A stretch of 64,000 nt of DNA from Parvularcula bermudensis HTCC2503 (GCF_000152825.2 NC_014414.1:124001-188000); one strand, 5' to 3'. Positions 7,889 through 18,199 are shown, counted from the first letter of the stretch. The notes: generated from the letters alone by a model not told the origin. A program made the numbers and translations.

Positions 7889-9202
7889 TTAGGCGGAGCT
7901 CTTGGCCGCGACCTGGCTGTCCTTTTCGCCGTAGACGTAAAGGGGATCGCCCTTGCCTTCGACGACTTCGGCGTTGATCACGACTTCCTCGACATTTTCG
8001 AGGGTGGGCAGATCGAACATGGTATCGAGCAGAATGCCTTCCATGATCGACCGAAGGCCCCGCGCCCCGGTCTTCCGCGTGATCGCCTTTTTGGCCACCG
8101 CCACCAACGCCTCGGGTTTGAAGGTCAGCTTCACGTCTTCCATCTCGAACAGACGCTGATATTGCTTCACCAACGCATTTTTCGGGCTGGTCAAAATTTG
8201 AACCAAGGCCTCTTCATCGAGGTCTTCGAGGGTGGCGATCACCGGCAGACGACCGATGAATTCAGGGATCAACCCGAATTTCAGCAGATCCTCCGGCTCG
8301 ACTTCGCGCAGAACGTCGCCGATACGCCGATCTTCGAGTTCCTTCACCTCGGCGTTGAAACCGATCGATGCGCCATCGCCGCGGGATTGGATCACTTTGT
8401 CGAGACCTGCGAAGGCCCCGCCAACGATAAACAGAATATTGGTCGTGTCGACCTGCAGGAATTCCTGCTGCGGATGTTTCCGCCCGCCCTGGGGCGGCAC
8501 GCTCGCCACTGTGCCTTCCATGATCTTGAGAAGGGCTTGCTGAACCCCTTCCCCTGATACGTCGCGGGTGATCGAGGGATTATCAGACTTGCGGCTGATC
8601 TTGTCGATCTCGTCAATATAGACGATCCCGCGCTGGGCCCGCTCCACATTGTAGTCCGCTGACTGAAGAAGCTTCAGCACGATGTTCTCGACATCTTCGC
8701 CGACATAGCCGGCTTCGGTCAGCGTGGTCGCGTCGGCCATGGTGAACGGCACGTCGAGAATGCGCGCGAGGGTTTGCGCCAGGAGCGTTTTCCCCGATCC
8801 GGTCGGTCCCACCAAAAGGATGTTCGACTTTGCCAGCTCCACGTCGGAATTCTTTTGCGCGTGATTGAGGCGCTTGAAGTGGTTATGGACCGCCACCGAC
8901 AGCACACGCTTCGCATAGGCCTGGCCGATGACATAATCATCGAGCACGGAGTGAATGTGCTGGGGAGACGGCACCCCCTCCCCCGATTTGACGAGAGAGG
9001 TCTTGGACTCCTCACGGATAATATCCATGCACAGTTCGACGCATTCATCACAGATGAAAACCGTCGGCCCGGCGATCAGCTTACGGACCTCGTGCTGAGA
9101 TTTTCCACAAAACGAGCAGTACAGCGTGTTCTTTCCATCGCCACCGCCTGTGGTACCCGTCGGGCCGGCGCCCGATCCACCTTTATTACCGACTTTGCTC
9201 AT
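7889..9202 (-). CDS. clpX: ATP-dependent Clp protease ATP-binding subunit ClpX
   Basis: AAA+ unfoldase that feeds substrates to ClpP; cytosolic hexamer. The protein has 437 residues. The N-terminal zinc-binding domain has C29/C32 and C51/C54, the Walker A motif is GPTGSGKT (132-139), Walker B lies around VYIDEIDK, and the IGF loop (ASIGFNAE) contacts ClpP. The ATG at 9202 has AGGAGG about eight bases upstream. It carries a Gly-rich N-terminal stretch before the zinc domain. It lies just downstream of clpP but with 196 bp between them, so it may have its own promoter. In Caulobacter relatives ClpXP degrades CtrA with help from CpdR; both cpdR and popZ are in this window. Confidence 0.98.
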   Translation of the reverse strand: MSKVGNKGGSGAGPTGTTGGGDGKNTLYCSFCGKSQHEVRKLIAGPTVFICDECVELCMDIIREESKTSLVKSGEGVPSPQHIHSVLDDYVIGQAYAKRVLSVAVHNHFKRLNHAQKNSDVELAKSNILLVGPTGSGKTLLAQTLARILDVPFTMADATTLTEAGYVGEDVENIVLKLLQSADYNVERAQRGIVYIDEIDKISRKSDNPSITRDVSGEGVQQALLKIMEGTVASVPPQGGRKHPQQEFLQVDTTNILFIVGGAFAGLDKVIQSRGDGASIGFNAEVKELEDRRIGDVLREVEPEDLLKFGLIPEFIGRLPVIATLEDLDEEALVQILTSPKNALVKQYQRLFEMEDVKLTFKPEALVAVAKKAITRKTGARGLRSIMEGILLDTMFDLPTLENVEEVVINAEVVEGKGDPLYVYGEKDSQVAAKSSA

Positions 9203-9398
9203 GCAAGGCGCCTCCTGGGCCAGGCCACCGAGCTGATCTCAATGGCCGTCTCGATCCGTCTTCTTACTTGCCACAATCCTGCATGAAGAGGACCAGTCAC
9301 GCAATCGCGGCTTAGCCCCAAGATTGCGCGGCTTTTGTTACTATCTCGTTCGCAATGAAGCGTTAATCACTAATTCATCACCCTTAAAGATGGGCTAC

Positions 9399-10031
9399 TC
9401 ACCCCTCATCGCCAGAGGCGACGGCGCGTTTTTCCAGAACCTGGTCGATCAGGCCGAAATCCAGCGCGTCTTCGGGGGTCATGAACGTATCGCGGTCGAG
9501 GGTGCGCTCGATCGTCTCATAATCCTGGCCGGTATGCTCAACGTAAATTTCGTTCAGACGCTTTTTGGTTTGAATGATGTCACGCGCATGGCGCTCAATG
9601 TCAGACGCCTGCCCCTGAAACCCAGCGGAGGGCTGGTGCACCATGATCCGGGAATTCGGCAGCGAAAAGCGCATCCCTTTGTCCCCGGCCGTTAAGAGCA
9701 ACGACCCCATGGAGGCGGCGAGCCCCACACACATGGTGGAAATCTGCGGCCGGATATATCGCATCGTATCGTACATCGCGAGACCGGCCGTCACCGACCC
9801 GCCGGGGCTGTTGATGTAGAAGGCGATGTCCTTTTTCGGATTGTCCGCCTCGAGAAACAAAAGCTGCGCCACGATCAAGGTCGACACTTGATCGTGGACC
9901 TGCCCGGACAGGAAAATGATACGTTCCTTGAGCAGTCGGGAATAGATATCGAAGGAGCGCTCCCCGCGGCTGGTCTGTTCAATGACCATAGGGACCAATG
10001 TGTTCATATAGATGTCGTGGGGATCACGCAT
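9399..10031 (-). CDS. clpP: ATP-dependent Clp protease proteolytic subunit ClpP
   Basis: Serine peptidase that forms a double heptameric ring with ClpX or ClpA. Length is 210 residues. The catalytic triad is visible: S107 in GLAASMGS, H132 in [11 protein letters not shown] and D181 in [23 protein letters not shown] is the conserved oxyanion-region block. The N-terminus [19 protein letters not shown] is the usual alphaproteobacterial one. The trigger-factor gene, often upstream in other bacteria, is not seen here; popZ lies upstream on the same strand. Confidence 0.98.
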   Translation of the reverse strand: MRDPHDIYMNTLVPMVIEQTSRGERSFDIYSRLLKERIIFLSGQVHDQVSTLIVAQLLFLEADNPKKDIAFYINSPGGSVTAGLAMYDTMRYIRPQISTMCVGLAASMGSLLLTAGDKGMRFSLPNSRIMVHQPSAGFQGQASDIERHARDIIQTKKRLNEIYVEHTGQDYETIERTLDRDTFMTPEDALDFGLIDQVLEKRAVASGDEG

Positions 10032-10252
10032 GGATAACTCCTGTGAGGACAGCGTCGACGGACGTCGGCGCCAATAGAGGTAAGATCTCCCGCCTGGGGA
10101 TCAACGCCTTCCGAAGAGAGCATCGTGGGAGACGACAAGACCCCTGACGCTTAGCCTCAGGCCCTCAAACAAACCGTTACCCGGGCAGGACCGAAAACCA
10201 CAGAAAAGGCTGACGGCAAGCCCTATGTCGCGCCCCCACGGCACCGAAGCAA

Positions 10253-10831
10253 TCAGCGGCGGCGGGCGATGCGCCGCACTTCTTCTTCGACCTTTTCCTC
10301 AACAATGCGCGGCAAATGCGTGTCGAGCCACTGACGCACCATGGGCTGCAACATCGTCTCAACCAGGTCTTCTATCGTGCGCGCGCCCTGATTGGTCAGG
10401 CGCACATTTTCCTCAAGGGCGCCAAAGGCGTCGGCAGCGGCTTCGGAAGCTTCGGCACCGACCAGTTGATCTTGAAGGGCGGGAGCGGCGGCTGCGGTCA
10501 TAGACACGGACTCTTCTTGCGCTGACGGAGAGGGAGCTGGGGGTTCGTGGTGATCGTAATCGTCGAGGGGATCGCTCACAACCTCGGCGGTCGCCTCGGC
10601 AGGCAATTCTTCTTCGGCGGCGGCCGCGGGGCCGTCGGCCTCAAGTGCCTCAGTCGACTCCTTGGCCTCGGCCATCGGCCTGTCCGCCCCTTCGACAGCG
10701 TCCTCTTCGGCCAATTGAAGGGTCTCGAGTTGCGCCTGCTTTTCTATGGATGGTTGATCGTCCTCGGCGATAATCCGCCTTATCGAGGCGAGTATCTCAT
10801 CCATGCTCGGTTCGGTATTTGGTTGCGCCAT
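10253..10831 (-). CDS. popZ: PopZ-like polar organizing protein (DUF2497)
   Basis: PopZ forms a polymeric condensate at the cell pole that anchors the ParB/parS centromere and recruits cell-cycle kinases and proteolysis adaptors in Caulobacter. The N-terminal helix EPSMDEILASIRRIIAEDD and the C-terminal helices ending in WLDTHLPRIVEEKVEEEVRRIA are the two conserved parts of the family. Between them is a Pro/Glu/Ala-rich acidic linker of roughly 100 residues, expected to be disordered. I chose the ATG at 10831, directly before the conserved helix, giving 192 residues (Caulobacter PopZ is about 177). The PIMT-like gene immediately upstream is, as I recall it, also near popZ in Caulobacter. Confidence 0.9.
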   Translation of the reverse strand: MAQPNTEPSMDEILASIRRIIAEDDQPSIEKQAQLETLQLAEEDAVEGADRPMAEAKESTEALEADGPAAAAEEELPAEATAEVVSDPLDDYDHHEPPAPSPSAQEESVSMTAAAAPALQDQLVGAEASEAAADAFGALEENVRLTNQGARTIEDLVETMLQPMVRQWLDTHLPRIVEEKVEEEVRRIARRR

Positions 10832-10918
10832 TGGGGAGCGATACCCTTCTGTCTGGTCTATGAAACATTCCCGCATTCGCCTTGCGGGGCAACCCGCGGA
10901 AGAAAGAATAACGCCGCG

Positions 10919-11578
10919 TTAAAATACGAAGGCGCGTTCTTTTTCGAACCCCGGCAGAATACCCGCTGGATACGCTTCGAAAAGGATCCTGTGCCCCCTT
11001 TTTTCCCCATGCCGGGTCCAAAGGGTGGCGTGCCCCACGCCGTCTTCGCACATGATCGCGACCAATCGCCCGCCATTCGGCTTCAATTGCGCAAACAGGG
11101 TGTCGGGCAAGGTTTCGATACCGCCCTCAATGACAATGACATCATAGGGGCCCTGCTTGGGACACCCCTCAGCCAGCGTGCCCTGCACAAACGCCACCGT
11201 GTCGTAGCCATGGGTGCGGCAGGTTTCCGTGGCCCGCTCGATCGGGCGGTCATCAGCCTCAAGTCCCACCACGACACCGGCGAGAAAGGAGATCACGGCG
11301 GAGGAATATCCATAGCCGCAACCAATATCGAGCACCAGGTCGCCAGGCTGGATCGTGGCCCCATGCACCAGCTTGGAGAAGTCGCGTGCCTTGAGCAGCC
11401 ATCGCCCATCAAATAACGGGACATCCTTTTCGACATAGGCGAGACTTCGGCGATTGGTGGGGACAAAGGCCTCCCGCGGGACGGTCGACATGGCCCGCAC
11501 CAAGGCAGGGTCGGTGACGTCATTCGGCCGAACCTGGCTGTCGACCATATGTTTGCGGGCCTCTATCGTATCCATCAT
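10919..11578 (-). CDS. Protein-L-isoaspartate O-methyltransferase family protein
   Basis: A class I SAM-dependent methyltransferase of 219 residues. N-terminal MVDSQVRPNDVTDPALV and AMSTVPREAFVP match the alphaproteobacterial PIMT-like group, and LDIGCGYGYSSAV is the SAM-binding motif I. True PCMT repairs isoaspartyl residues in aged proteins. Many alphaproteobacterial members near popZ are divergent, so the substrate is uncertain. Two in-frame ATGs (11578, 11575) make the start ambiguous by one codon. Confidence 0.85.
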   Translation of the reverse strand: MMDTIEARKHMVDSQVRPNDVTDPALVRAMSTVPREAFVPTNRRSLAYVEKDVPLFDGRWLLKARDFSKLVHGATIQPGDLVLDIGCGYGYSSAVISFLAGVVVGLEADDRPIERATETCRTHGYDTVAFVQGTLAEGCPKQGPYDVIVIEGGIETLPDTLFAQLKPNGGRLVAIMCEDGVGHATLWTRHGEKRGHRILFEAYPAGILPGFEKERAFVF

Positions 11579-11796
11579 CGCTCCAAAGGCTTTGGTTCGT
11601 TGGAATAGGCCGCCCCGCGCCGTCAGGAAAGCCCCCGTCCGACCGGAAATGCAGGATGCCCCCTCGCCCCATGCGCACGCCCTGGCGGCCCCTAAGAATG
11701 CGCAATGGAACAGCGCATCACGGGGCCACAGCGGCGCGCAGTTTTCCTTGCGGCGCGAAGACTGACAGCGTAAGGCCCGGTCTCTCGTCTCGGCGA

Positions 11797-11870
11797 GGCC
11801 ACGTGGCGGAGTGGTGACGCAGCGGATTGCAAATCCGTGTACCCCGGTTCGATTCCGGGCGTGGCCTCCA
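11797..11870 (+). tRNA. tRNA-Cys (GCA)
   Basis: A full cloverleaf: acceptor GGCCACG (11797-11803) pairs with CGTGGCC (11860-11866), the anticodon loop TTGCAAA gives GCA, the T arm contains GGTTCGATTCC, and CCA is encoded at 11868-11870. Confidence 0.95.
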
Positions 11871-12165
11871 GGTCTTCGACCGATCCTTTTATATCTCTCT
11901 TCTATCTAACGAGCCTCTCTTCGTCTGATCCTCAGATATCCCAATCTTTCACGGCCCCGCTTGTCCCTTGTGCCGCGCGCTTGAGGAGAGAGACACAGGT
12001 GACCAGCACGCCGATAACGATGCACCGCAATATTCCGAGAACAATTCCCCCGTTTTGGCGAAACTTTACGACATAATGTGACACAAAAGGCGCGTTCGAG
12101 CGGATGACACAGTGTCCTCCGTCCTTTTAAACTAAAACCAATCGGTCCTCGTTTATGATGACCGA

Positions 12166-13716
12166 ATGATGGGATTTCTTATGGTGAGCGGAGCAGGGGA
12201 GCGTTGCCGTTTTGGCGCGGTCTGGCCCGGAACGGCAGCTCTTTTGATGAGCGTTGCCGCCTGCGCCACCGTGCCCGCCGAACAAGCCCTCGACGGGATT
12301 TCCACCCCACCGAGTTGGACTGCGCTGACGGATGATGCCCCGGCCCAGGCCGTCACCGAAAACTGGCTTGCCGATCTTGGGGATGCGCGGGCGGATGCCG
12401 TGGTCGCCGAAGCGTTGGCCCGGAACAAGGATCTGGAGAACAGCGCGTCCCAGGTGGGGGCGATCCTCGCCAATGCCAGGGTCACCCGGGCGTCACTGCT
12501 GCCGCAAGCGCAATTCGGCTTTACCGCCTCGAGCGTTCGGACACCGGCGGGGGATCCGCAGTTCAATCCCGAAACCGGCGAATTCGAGGGGGGTGGGGAA
12601 GCAAGTTCCTCAGACTCCTATCGCCTCTCCACGTCATTATCCTGGGAGCTCGATGTCTGGGGACGGCTGACGGATCAAACCCGTGCCGCCTATCTGGATG
12701 TCGAGGCGGCGCGGCTCGACTTCGCGGCCGCACAATTGTCTCTCGCCGGGGCCGCCGTCCAAGGGCTCTACGGGCTGACCGCCGCGACCCTTCAGCGTCA
12801 ATTATCCGAACGCGATGTCGAGACGGGGGAGAACAACCTTCGGGTCATTGAGCGGCGCTATGAACGCGGGATCTCGACCAGCCTCGACGTGCGCCTTGCA
12901 CGGTCGTCCCTGGCCCAGTCCCGCGCCAATCTCGCCCAGCGTCGACAGACCGAGATCGCCGCGGCGCGGCGGCTCGAAACCCTGCTCGGCCGCTATCCCG
13001 CGGGCCAGATGCAAGGGCTTGGCACCCTGCCCGGCTTGCCGACAATCCTTGACGAGGATGGCGCCATTACGGGGGTGGGGGAACCGGGATGGCTGCTCGT
13101 CAGACGCCCCGACATCCTTGCCGCCGAAGCCGATATTGAGGCGTCCGGCCTCAGGGTTGCCGCCGCGCGAAAAGCCTTTTTGCCCAGCCTGTCCCTTTCC
13201 GCCTCAGCCCAGAGCCTTGTGGCCGACAGCTACGACGATGTCTCATACGACCCCGACGACCTGATCGCCAATCTCGTCGGCAATCTCGTCCAGCCTCTGT
13301 TTCAGGGCGGTCGCCTGCGGGCCAATGAAAAGGCGCGGGAATTTCAGTTAAAAAGCAGTCTCGCGCAATACGGCCAAACCGTTCTCAGCGCCTATGAAGA
13401 GGTGGAGAACGCCCTTACGGCGGAGCACCTGCTCAGCACACAATATACAGCCCAGGCGCTGGCCCTCGAAGAGGCGAAGGCGGCTGAAGCCTTGACAGTC
13501 CGACAATATCTGGCCGGCACCGCGACGATCTTTGACCTGATTAACGCGCAGCAGCGGGCGATTTCGTCGGAGTCTCAGTTCATCACCGCCGCCGAGGCGC
13601 GGTTGTCCAACCGCATCGACCTTTACCTCGCCCTTGGCGCGCCCTTCCACCCCCAAACCGATCCTGACCTCATCGCTTTCGATCAGCCGATCGGGTCGTC
13701 TAAGGAGGGGTCATAA
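12166..13716 (+). CDS. RND efflux outer-membrane factor, NodT family lipoprotein
   Basis: TolC-like channel of the outer membrane, 516 residues. The N-terminus has a signal peptide ending in a lipobox-like SVAAC, so the mature protein is probably a lipoprotein. NWLADLGDARADAVVAEALARNKDL and the long Ala/Gln-rich helices are typical of NodT/OprM proteins, with two OEP repeats. It opens a three-gene operon with an adaptor and an RND pump; the stop shares one base with the next ATG (TAATG). ATG 12181 is an alternative start that would leave a shorter signal sequence. Confidence 0.93.
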   Translation: MMGFLMVSGAGERCRFGAVWPGTAALLMSVAACATVPAEQALDGISTPPSWTALTDDAPAQAVTENWLADLGDARADAVVAEALARNKDLENSASQVGAILANARVTRASLLPQAQFGFTASSVRTPAGDPQFNPETGEFEGGGEASSSDSYRLSTSLSWELDVWGRLTDQTRAAYLDVEAARLDFAAAQLSLAGAAVQGLYGLTAATLQRQLSERDVETGENNLRVIERRYERGISTSLDVRLARSSLAQSRANLAQRRQTEIAAARRLETLLGRYPAGQMQGLGTLPGLPTILDEDGAITGVGEPGWLLVRRPDILAAEADIEASGLRVAAARKAFLPSLSLSASAQSLVADSYDDVSYDPDDLIANLVGNLVQPLFQGGRLRANEKAREFQLKSSLAQYGQTVLSAYEEVENALTAEHLLSTQYTAQALALEEAKAAEALTVRQYLAGTATIFDLINAQQRAISSESQFITAAEARLSNRIDLYLALGAPFHPQTDPDLIAFDQPIGSSKEGS

Positions 13717-14981
13717 TGATCCGCAAAATTACCGTTATCTTCGGCAATCTCGCCGCCGTCCTCGTCGTCGTGGCGATCTTCGCCGTGATCCTTGGCTTCC
13801 TCAAAGCCGGTCAACCAAAGGCCGAGCGCCAGGCGCCAACGGCCTTCGATCCGACGGTCTTCGTCGAGGAAGTCGCTTTCGGCGAGGCCAAGTTGAATGT
13901 CGCCGCCCAAGGCGAAGTCACGCCCCGCCAGGATATCAGTCTGGTGACCCAGGTCAGCGGAAAAATTCTCTCCGTGTCGCCCGATTTCGCCCCCGGCGGC
14001 GCGGTCACCGCGGGGCAAGAATTGGTCAAGATCGAGGATTCCGACTATCGTCTGGCAGTGTCCCGCGCGCAGGCCGAGGTGGCCCAGGCGCGGACGGAGC
14101 TGGAGATCGAGCGGGCCGAATCCGCCCTTGCGCAACAGGACTACCAAGATCTTTTGGGCGATACCGGATCAGGTCCCTCAGACCTCACCCTTCGCCGCCC
14201 TCAACTCGCCCGTGCCGAAGCCAATTATCAGGCGGCCCTCGCCAATCTCGAGGAAGCGCGGCTGAATATAAAGCGCACGACCGTCACCGCCCCCTTCTCG
14301 GGCCGGATCCGATCGATTGCGGCGAATACCGGTCAATTCGTCAATGCAGGGGCAAGCTTGGGGCAAATTTTCTCCACCGAGATTGCGGAGATCCGCCTCC
14401 CGCTATCGGACAGCGATCTGGCAAAGCTTGGCATTTCCCTCGCCTTCGACAGCGACGACGACCGCCCCAAGGTCACGCTCTCGACGATTGTGGGGGGGCG
14501 CCTCCATCGCTGGGAGGGGCAGATCGTTCGCGTTGACGCGGCCATCGATCCCACCACGCGTCAGGTGGCGGCCATCGCCCAGGTCCCCGACCCCTATGGT
14601 CGGAGCGCCGATGGCGGGACCCCCCTGGCGATCGGCCTCTTCGTGGATGCCCTGATCGAAGGCCCACGGGTTGAGCGCGCCGTCACATTGCCGAGGGTCG
14701 CGATCCAAGAAGAGAATACGGTTTATGTCCTCGACGAGGACAATGTGCTCACTGCCCAACCGGTCGACATCGCAGCGTTCACCGACCAGGGGGCGATCAT
14801 CACCGGCGGCCTGAGCGAGGGACAACGGGTGGTGGTCTCTCGCGCCGCGGTGCCGGCGGGCACGACAGTTCGGCCTCTTATGCGGGGTCGAGATACCGCC
14901 GCCCTCGGCAGCTTAAGCGGCTCGTCGGAGGGCGAGCTTGCATCGGTCCCAGGGACCAGCGGCGGGCGGGGCGCGCCATGA
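13716..14981 (+). CDS. RND efflux periplasmic adaptor (membrane fusion protein)
   Basis: A protein of 421 residues linking the inner-membrane pump to the outer-membrane channel. An N-terminal transmembrane anchor (residues about 7-28) is followed by a lipoyl/barrel-sandwich half (VAAQGEVTPRQDISLVTQVSGKI), an alpha-hairpin (AQAEVAQARTELEIERAES), and the return half TVTAPFSGRIRSIAANTGQFV. A strong AAGGAGGGG site lies before its ATG. Gene order OMF-adaptor-pump with 1- and 4-bp overlaps indicates one transcript. Confidence 0.93.
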   Translation: MIRKITVIFGNLAAVLVVVAIFAVILGFLKAGQPKAERQAPTAFDPTVFVEEVAFGEAKLNVAAQGEVTPRQDISLVTQVSGKILSVSPDFAPGGAVTAGQELVKIEDSDYRLAVSRAQAEVAQARTELEIERAESALAQQDYQDLLGDTGSGPSDLTLRRPQLARAEANYQAALANLEEARLNIKRTTVTAPFSGRIRSIAANTGQFVNAGASLGQIFSTEIAEIRLPLSDSDLAKLGISLAFDSDDDRPKVTLSTIVGGRLHRWEGQIVRVDAAIDPTTRQVAAIAQVPDPYGRSADGGTPLAIGLFVDALIEGPRVERAVTLPRVAIQEENTVYVLDEDNVLTAQPVDIAAFTDQGAIITGGLSEGQRVVVSRAAVPAGTTVRPLMRGRDTAALGSLSGSSEGELASVPGTSGGRGAP

Positions 14982-17900
14982 ACGGGTTCGTCGCCTGGTG
15001 GGCCCGCAACAGCGTTGCCGCCAATCTCCTCATGGTGCTGATCCTGGTTGCGGGGATGGCCACATTTTTGTTCCAGATCGAGCGGGAGGTCTTTCCGACC
15101 GCCTCTCTCGACCAAGTCAATGTGAGCGTCTCTTGGCCCGGCGCCTCTCCGCGCGACGTTGAGGAACAGATCGTCCTCCGCATCGAAGAGGCGGTTTCCG
15201 GTCTCGACAATGTGAAGGAAATCAGCGCCCAGGCCCGTGAAGGGTCCGCACAGGTCACCGTCGAAATGGAGGACGGGGCCGATTACGATTCCTTCCTCAA
15301 TCTCGTGAAGGCGCGGGTCGATGGGGTGTCGAACCTGCCCCCCTCCTCCTTTCCCCCCGTCGTCAGTCGCCCCACGGCCGATACGCCCATCACCTTTGTC
15401 TCGGTCACCGGCGACCCGGCGCAGATCAGCGAAGTCGAGCTCAACCGATTGGCCCGTCGGTATCGGGACGAATTGGCTCAGATCCCTTTCAGTAGCCCCC
15501 TCATCGAGGTTCAGGGCTATCAGGAGGAAGAAGTCGCCGTCGAGATCACCGAATCGGCCCTGCGCCGCTATGGTCTGACCTTCGACGAAGTCGCCGCCGC
15601 CATCGGCAGCACCTCGGTCAATCGTTCGATGGGTGAAATTCGCACCACCACCGGCAATATCCCTATTGCGACCCGTCAATTGGCTGACACCGCCGATGAG
15701 TTCGAGGCCCTGGTCATCCGGCGCAACCAAGATGGCTCCGTCGTCCGTGTCGGCGATGTCGCCACCGTCACGGACGGCTTTGCCGAACGGAACTCGATCT
15801 TTCGGATCGACGGCAAGCCCGCGCGCCTGATCGAAGTTTTGCAACCGGAGACGGTCAATATCGTCAATACCAGCCGGGCGATCTCTGACTGGATCGACGA
15901 AAAGCAGTCTTCCCTGCCCCCCGGCGTGGAACTGAAGGAGCAATACACACTCGCCGAGCTTTATTTCGGTCGGATGAAGCTGGTCAGCGAAAACGCCGTC
16001 GCGGGGCTCATCCTGGTTCTGATCATCCTGTTCCTGTTTTTGCGCCCCACCGTGGCCATATGGGTCTCGGCCGGGATCGGCATTTCCTTTATCGGCACGT
16101 TTATTTTCCTGCCGATGGTCGATGTTTCCCTCAACATGCTGTCGCTGTTCGCCATGTTGCTGGTGATCGGGATCGTGGTGGACGATGCCCTCGTGGTCGG
16201 CGAAAGCATCCACCGGCAGACCGAGATCGGAAAACAAGGTCTCGATGCGGCCGTTCTCGGCACCCAAATCGTTTTGAAGCCGGTGGTCTTTGCCGTCTTG
16301 ACCACCATGATCGCGTTCTCTCCCTTCCTGCTCATCGGCGGTGTCTGGGGCGATTTCACCAAGCATATCGCCTGGACAATCATCCTTGCTCTGACTTTTT
16401 CTCTCATTGAAAGCTTCCTCATCCTGCCCGCTCACCTTGCTCATTTGAGCAAACCAAAGTCCGGGGGACTGCTGAGCTTTCAAGGAAAGATCGCCGACGC
16501 CTTGGTGACCTTCGGCGACATGATTTATCGGCCGGTCCTGCAACTGGCCCTCGCCTCTCGCTATGTGACCGTTGCGATTTTCCTCGGTCTTTTCGCGGTT
16601 AGCGTGGCATTGCTGCAATTGGGGTATGTGAAATTTCAGTTCCAGCCCGATGTAGAGCAGCGCCTCATTATGCTGACCGTCGATATGCAATCGGCAACGC
16701 CGATGTCGCGTACCGAGCAAGTGCTGGAGCAGGTGGAAACGGCGATCGAACAGCTCGACCAGGAACTTCTCGACCGCAATGGTCAGGATACGGTGTTGTC
16801 GGCCACCGTCGCGGCCTGGCCGGGCTGGATCAATGTCACGCTCATCATGAGCCCCTCGGATGCCCGAGACCAGACCTTGGGCACGATCTCCGAACGACTG
16901 CGCACACTGATCGGCCCTGTTCCGGACTCTGAGGACATTTCCCTTTCCACGAATTTTGCGAATGATGGGGGCGATCGGTTTATCGTCGGCCTGCAATCGG
17001 CCGACATCGATGAATTGAGCGCCGCCGTAACCGAGGTCAAAGCCTTTATCGGCCAGTTCGGCGAACTCTACGATGTCGGGGACAGTCTGCAATCAGCCCA
17101 GGATGAGCTTGTTTTCGAACTCAAGCCCGGGGCCGAGCGCTTTGGGCTGAGCATCGGCGAGGTTTCCCGCCAGGTCCGCCAGGCCTTTTACGGCGAGGAG
17201 GCCCAGCGCCTGCCCCGAAACGGTCAAGATGTGCGGGTGATGGTCCGCTATCCCCTCGAGACCAGAGAGAATTTCGAAAGCCTGTCGAGTATGCGCATTC
17301 GGCTTGCCGATGGGCGCGAAATTCCCCTCAGCGCCGTTGCGGACTATCGGTACGGTCCCGCCGTCCGCCGGATCGACCGGGTCGATCGGGAACGGTCCGT
17401 GCGCGTCTGGTCACGCGTGAGGGAAGGCGCCGATGCGGGCCCGATCCGCGCGGATTTCTACTCAACCTTTGTGCCGCAATTACTGGCCAAATACCCGTCC
17501 GTCGAAATCAAACGGCGCGGCAATGATGAGGAGCAGCGTGAGTTCCAGCAAAATGTAACCGTGCTCTACGGCCTTGCCCTCTTCTGCATGTATATGCTGC
17601 TGGCCATTGCCTTCTCGTCCTATTTCCAGCCGCTGATGATCATGTCGGCGATTCCCTTTGGATTTATGGGGGCGTTGTTCGGGCACCTCCTATTGGGGGA
17701 AAACTTTGCCATGTTCTCGATCTTCGGGATCTGCGCCGCCGGGGGCGTTGTCGTGAACGACAATCTGGTTCTCGTCGATTACGTCAATCGCCTCCGACGA
17801 GAAGGCGTGGGCGCCGCCGCTGCCCTGGTCGAGGCCGGCGTCGTGCGTTTCCGTCCCATCTTGCTGACCTCTGTGACGACCTTTGTGGGCCTCGTCCCGA

Positions 17901-18157
17901 TCCTGCTTGAGGACAGCTACGACGCAAAGTTCCTGCGCCCGATGGTCATCGCCCTTGCCTTCGGGGTGCTGTTTGCCCTCTTCGTCACCTTGATCTTCGT
18001 CCCCGCCCTCTACGCCGTGGGGGTGGACATCGCTCGTTTCTATCGGGGGTTGTGGACCGGAGAGGATCAGCCCAGATTGGGTCATGAGGGGGGGCTGTCG
18101 GGACCGACACCGCACCATCCAGAAATCGATGACGACCGATTACATCCTGCGGAATAA
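14978..18157 (+). CDS. RND efflux transporter permease
   Basis: Proton-driven inner-membrane pump of 1059 residues with the AcrB-type layout: TM1 near the N-terminus, a large periplasmic loop, the TM2-6 block including VIGIVVDDALVVGESIHRQ (the TM4 region of the proton relay), a second large loop, and a closing TM block. NGQDVRVMVRYP and related docking-domain motifs are present. It belongs to the HAE-type pumps of the AcrB superfamily rather than the heavy-metal type. The substrate is unknown. The start ATGA overlaps the adaptor stop. Confidence 0.95.
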   Translation: MNGFVAWWARNSVAANLLMVLILVAGMATFLFQIEREVFPTASLDQVNVSVSWPGASPRDVEEQIVLRIEEAVSGLDNVKEISAQAREGSAQVTVEMEDGADYDSFLNLVKARVDGVSNLPPSSFPPVVSRPTADTPITFVSVTGDPAQISEVELNRLARRYRDELAQIPFSSPLIEVQGYQEEEVAVEITESALRRYGLTFDEVAAAIGSTSVNRSMGEIRTTTGNIPIATRQLADTADEFEALVIRRNQDGSVVRVGDVATVTDGFAERNSIFRIDGKPARLIEVLQPETVNIVNTSRAISDWIDEKQSSLPPGVELKEQYTLAELYFGRMKLVSENAVAGLILVLIILFLFLRPTVAIWVSAGIGISFIGTFIFLPMVDVSLNMLSLFAMLLVIGIVVDDALVVGESIHRQTEIGKQGLDAAVLGTQIVLKPVVFAVLTTMIAFSPFLLIGGVWGDFTKHIAWTIILALTFSLIESFLILPAHLAHLSKPKSGGLLSFQGKIADALVTFGDMIYRPVLQLALASRYVTVAIFLGLFAVSVALLQLGYVKFQFQPDVEQRLIMLTVDMQSATPMSRTEQVLEQVETAIEQLDQELLDRNGQDTVLSATVAAWPGWINVTLIMSPSDARDQTLGTISERLRTLIGPVPDSEDISLSTNFANDGGDRFIVGLQSADIDELSAAVTEVKAFIGQFGELYDVGDSLQSAQDELVFELKPGAERFGLSIGEVSRQVRQAFYGEEAQRLPRNGQDVRVMVRYPLETRENFESLSSMRIRLADGREIPLSAVADYRYGPAVRRIDRVDRERSVRVWSRVREGADAGPIRADFYSTFVPQLLAKYPSVEIKRRGNDEEQREFQQNVTVLYGLALFCMYMLLAIAFSSYFQPLMIMSAIPFGFMGALFGHLLLGENFAMFSIFGICAAGGVVVNDNLVLVDYVNRLRREGVGAAAALVEAGVVRFRPILLTSVTTFVGLVPILLEDSYDAKFLRPMVIALAFGVLFALFVTLIFVPALYAVGVDIARFYRGLWTGEDQPRLGHEGGLSGPTPHHPEIDDDRLHPAE

Positions 18158-18179
18158 TTCTCATCACGCCGTTTACTCG

Positions 18180-18195
18180 CCGTTAACCTTAACGG
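18180..18195. promoter_or_regulatory. AT-centred palindrome CCGTTAA-CC-TTAACGG
   Basis: A perfect 7-bp inverted repeat with a 2-nt centre, 22 bp after the RND pump stop and just before the candidate small RNA hairpins. The TTAACC-TTAA character recalls CtrA half-sites, but the spacing is shorter than the CtrA consensus, so the factor is unknown. It could also be a promoter-proximal operator for the RNA that follows. Confidence 0.35.
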
Positions 18196-18199
18196 CTTA

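Noticed and set aside
9300-9328. Hairpin CGCAATC/GATTGCG between clpP and clpX as a terminator
   Set aside because: The T-rich stretch follows it on the plus strand, while both genes are on the minus strand; no role could be supported.
14723-17092. Very long open frame on the minus strand (789 codons)
   Set aside because: It is antisense to the RND adaptor and pump, which have clear motifs in the plus-strand frames. GC-rich codon bias creates open complementary frames; there are no conserved domains in it.
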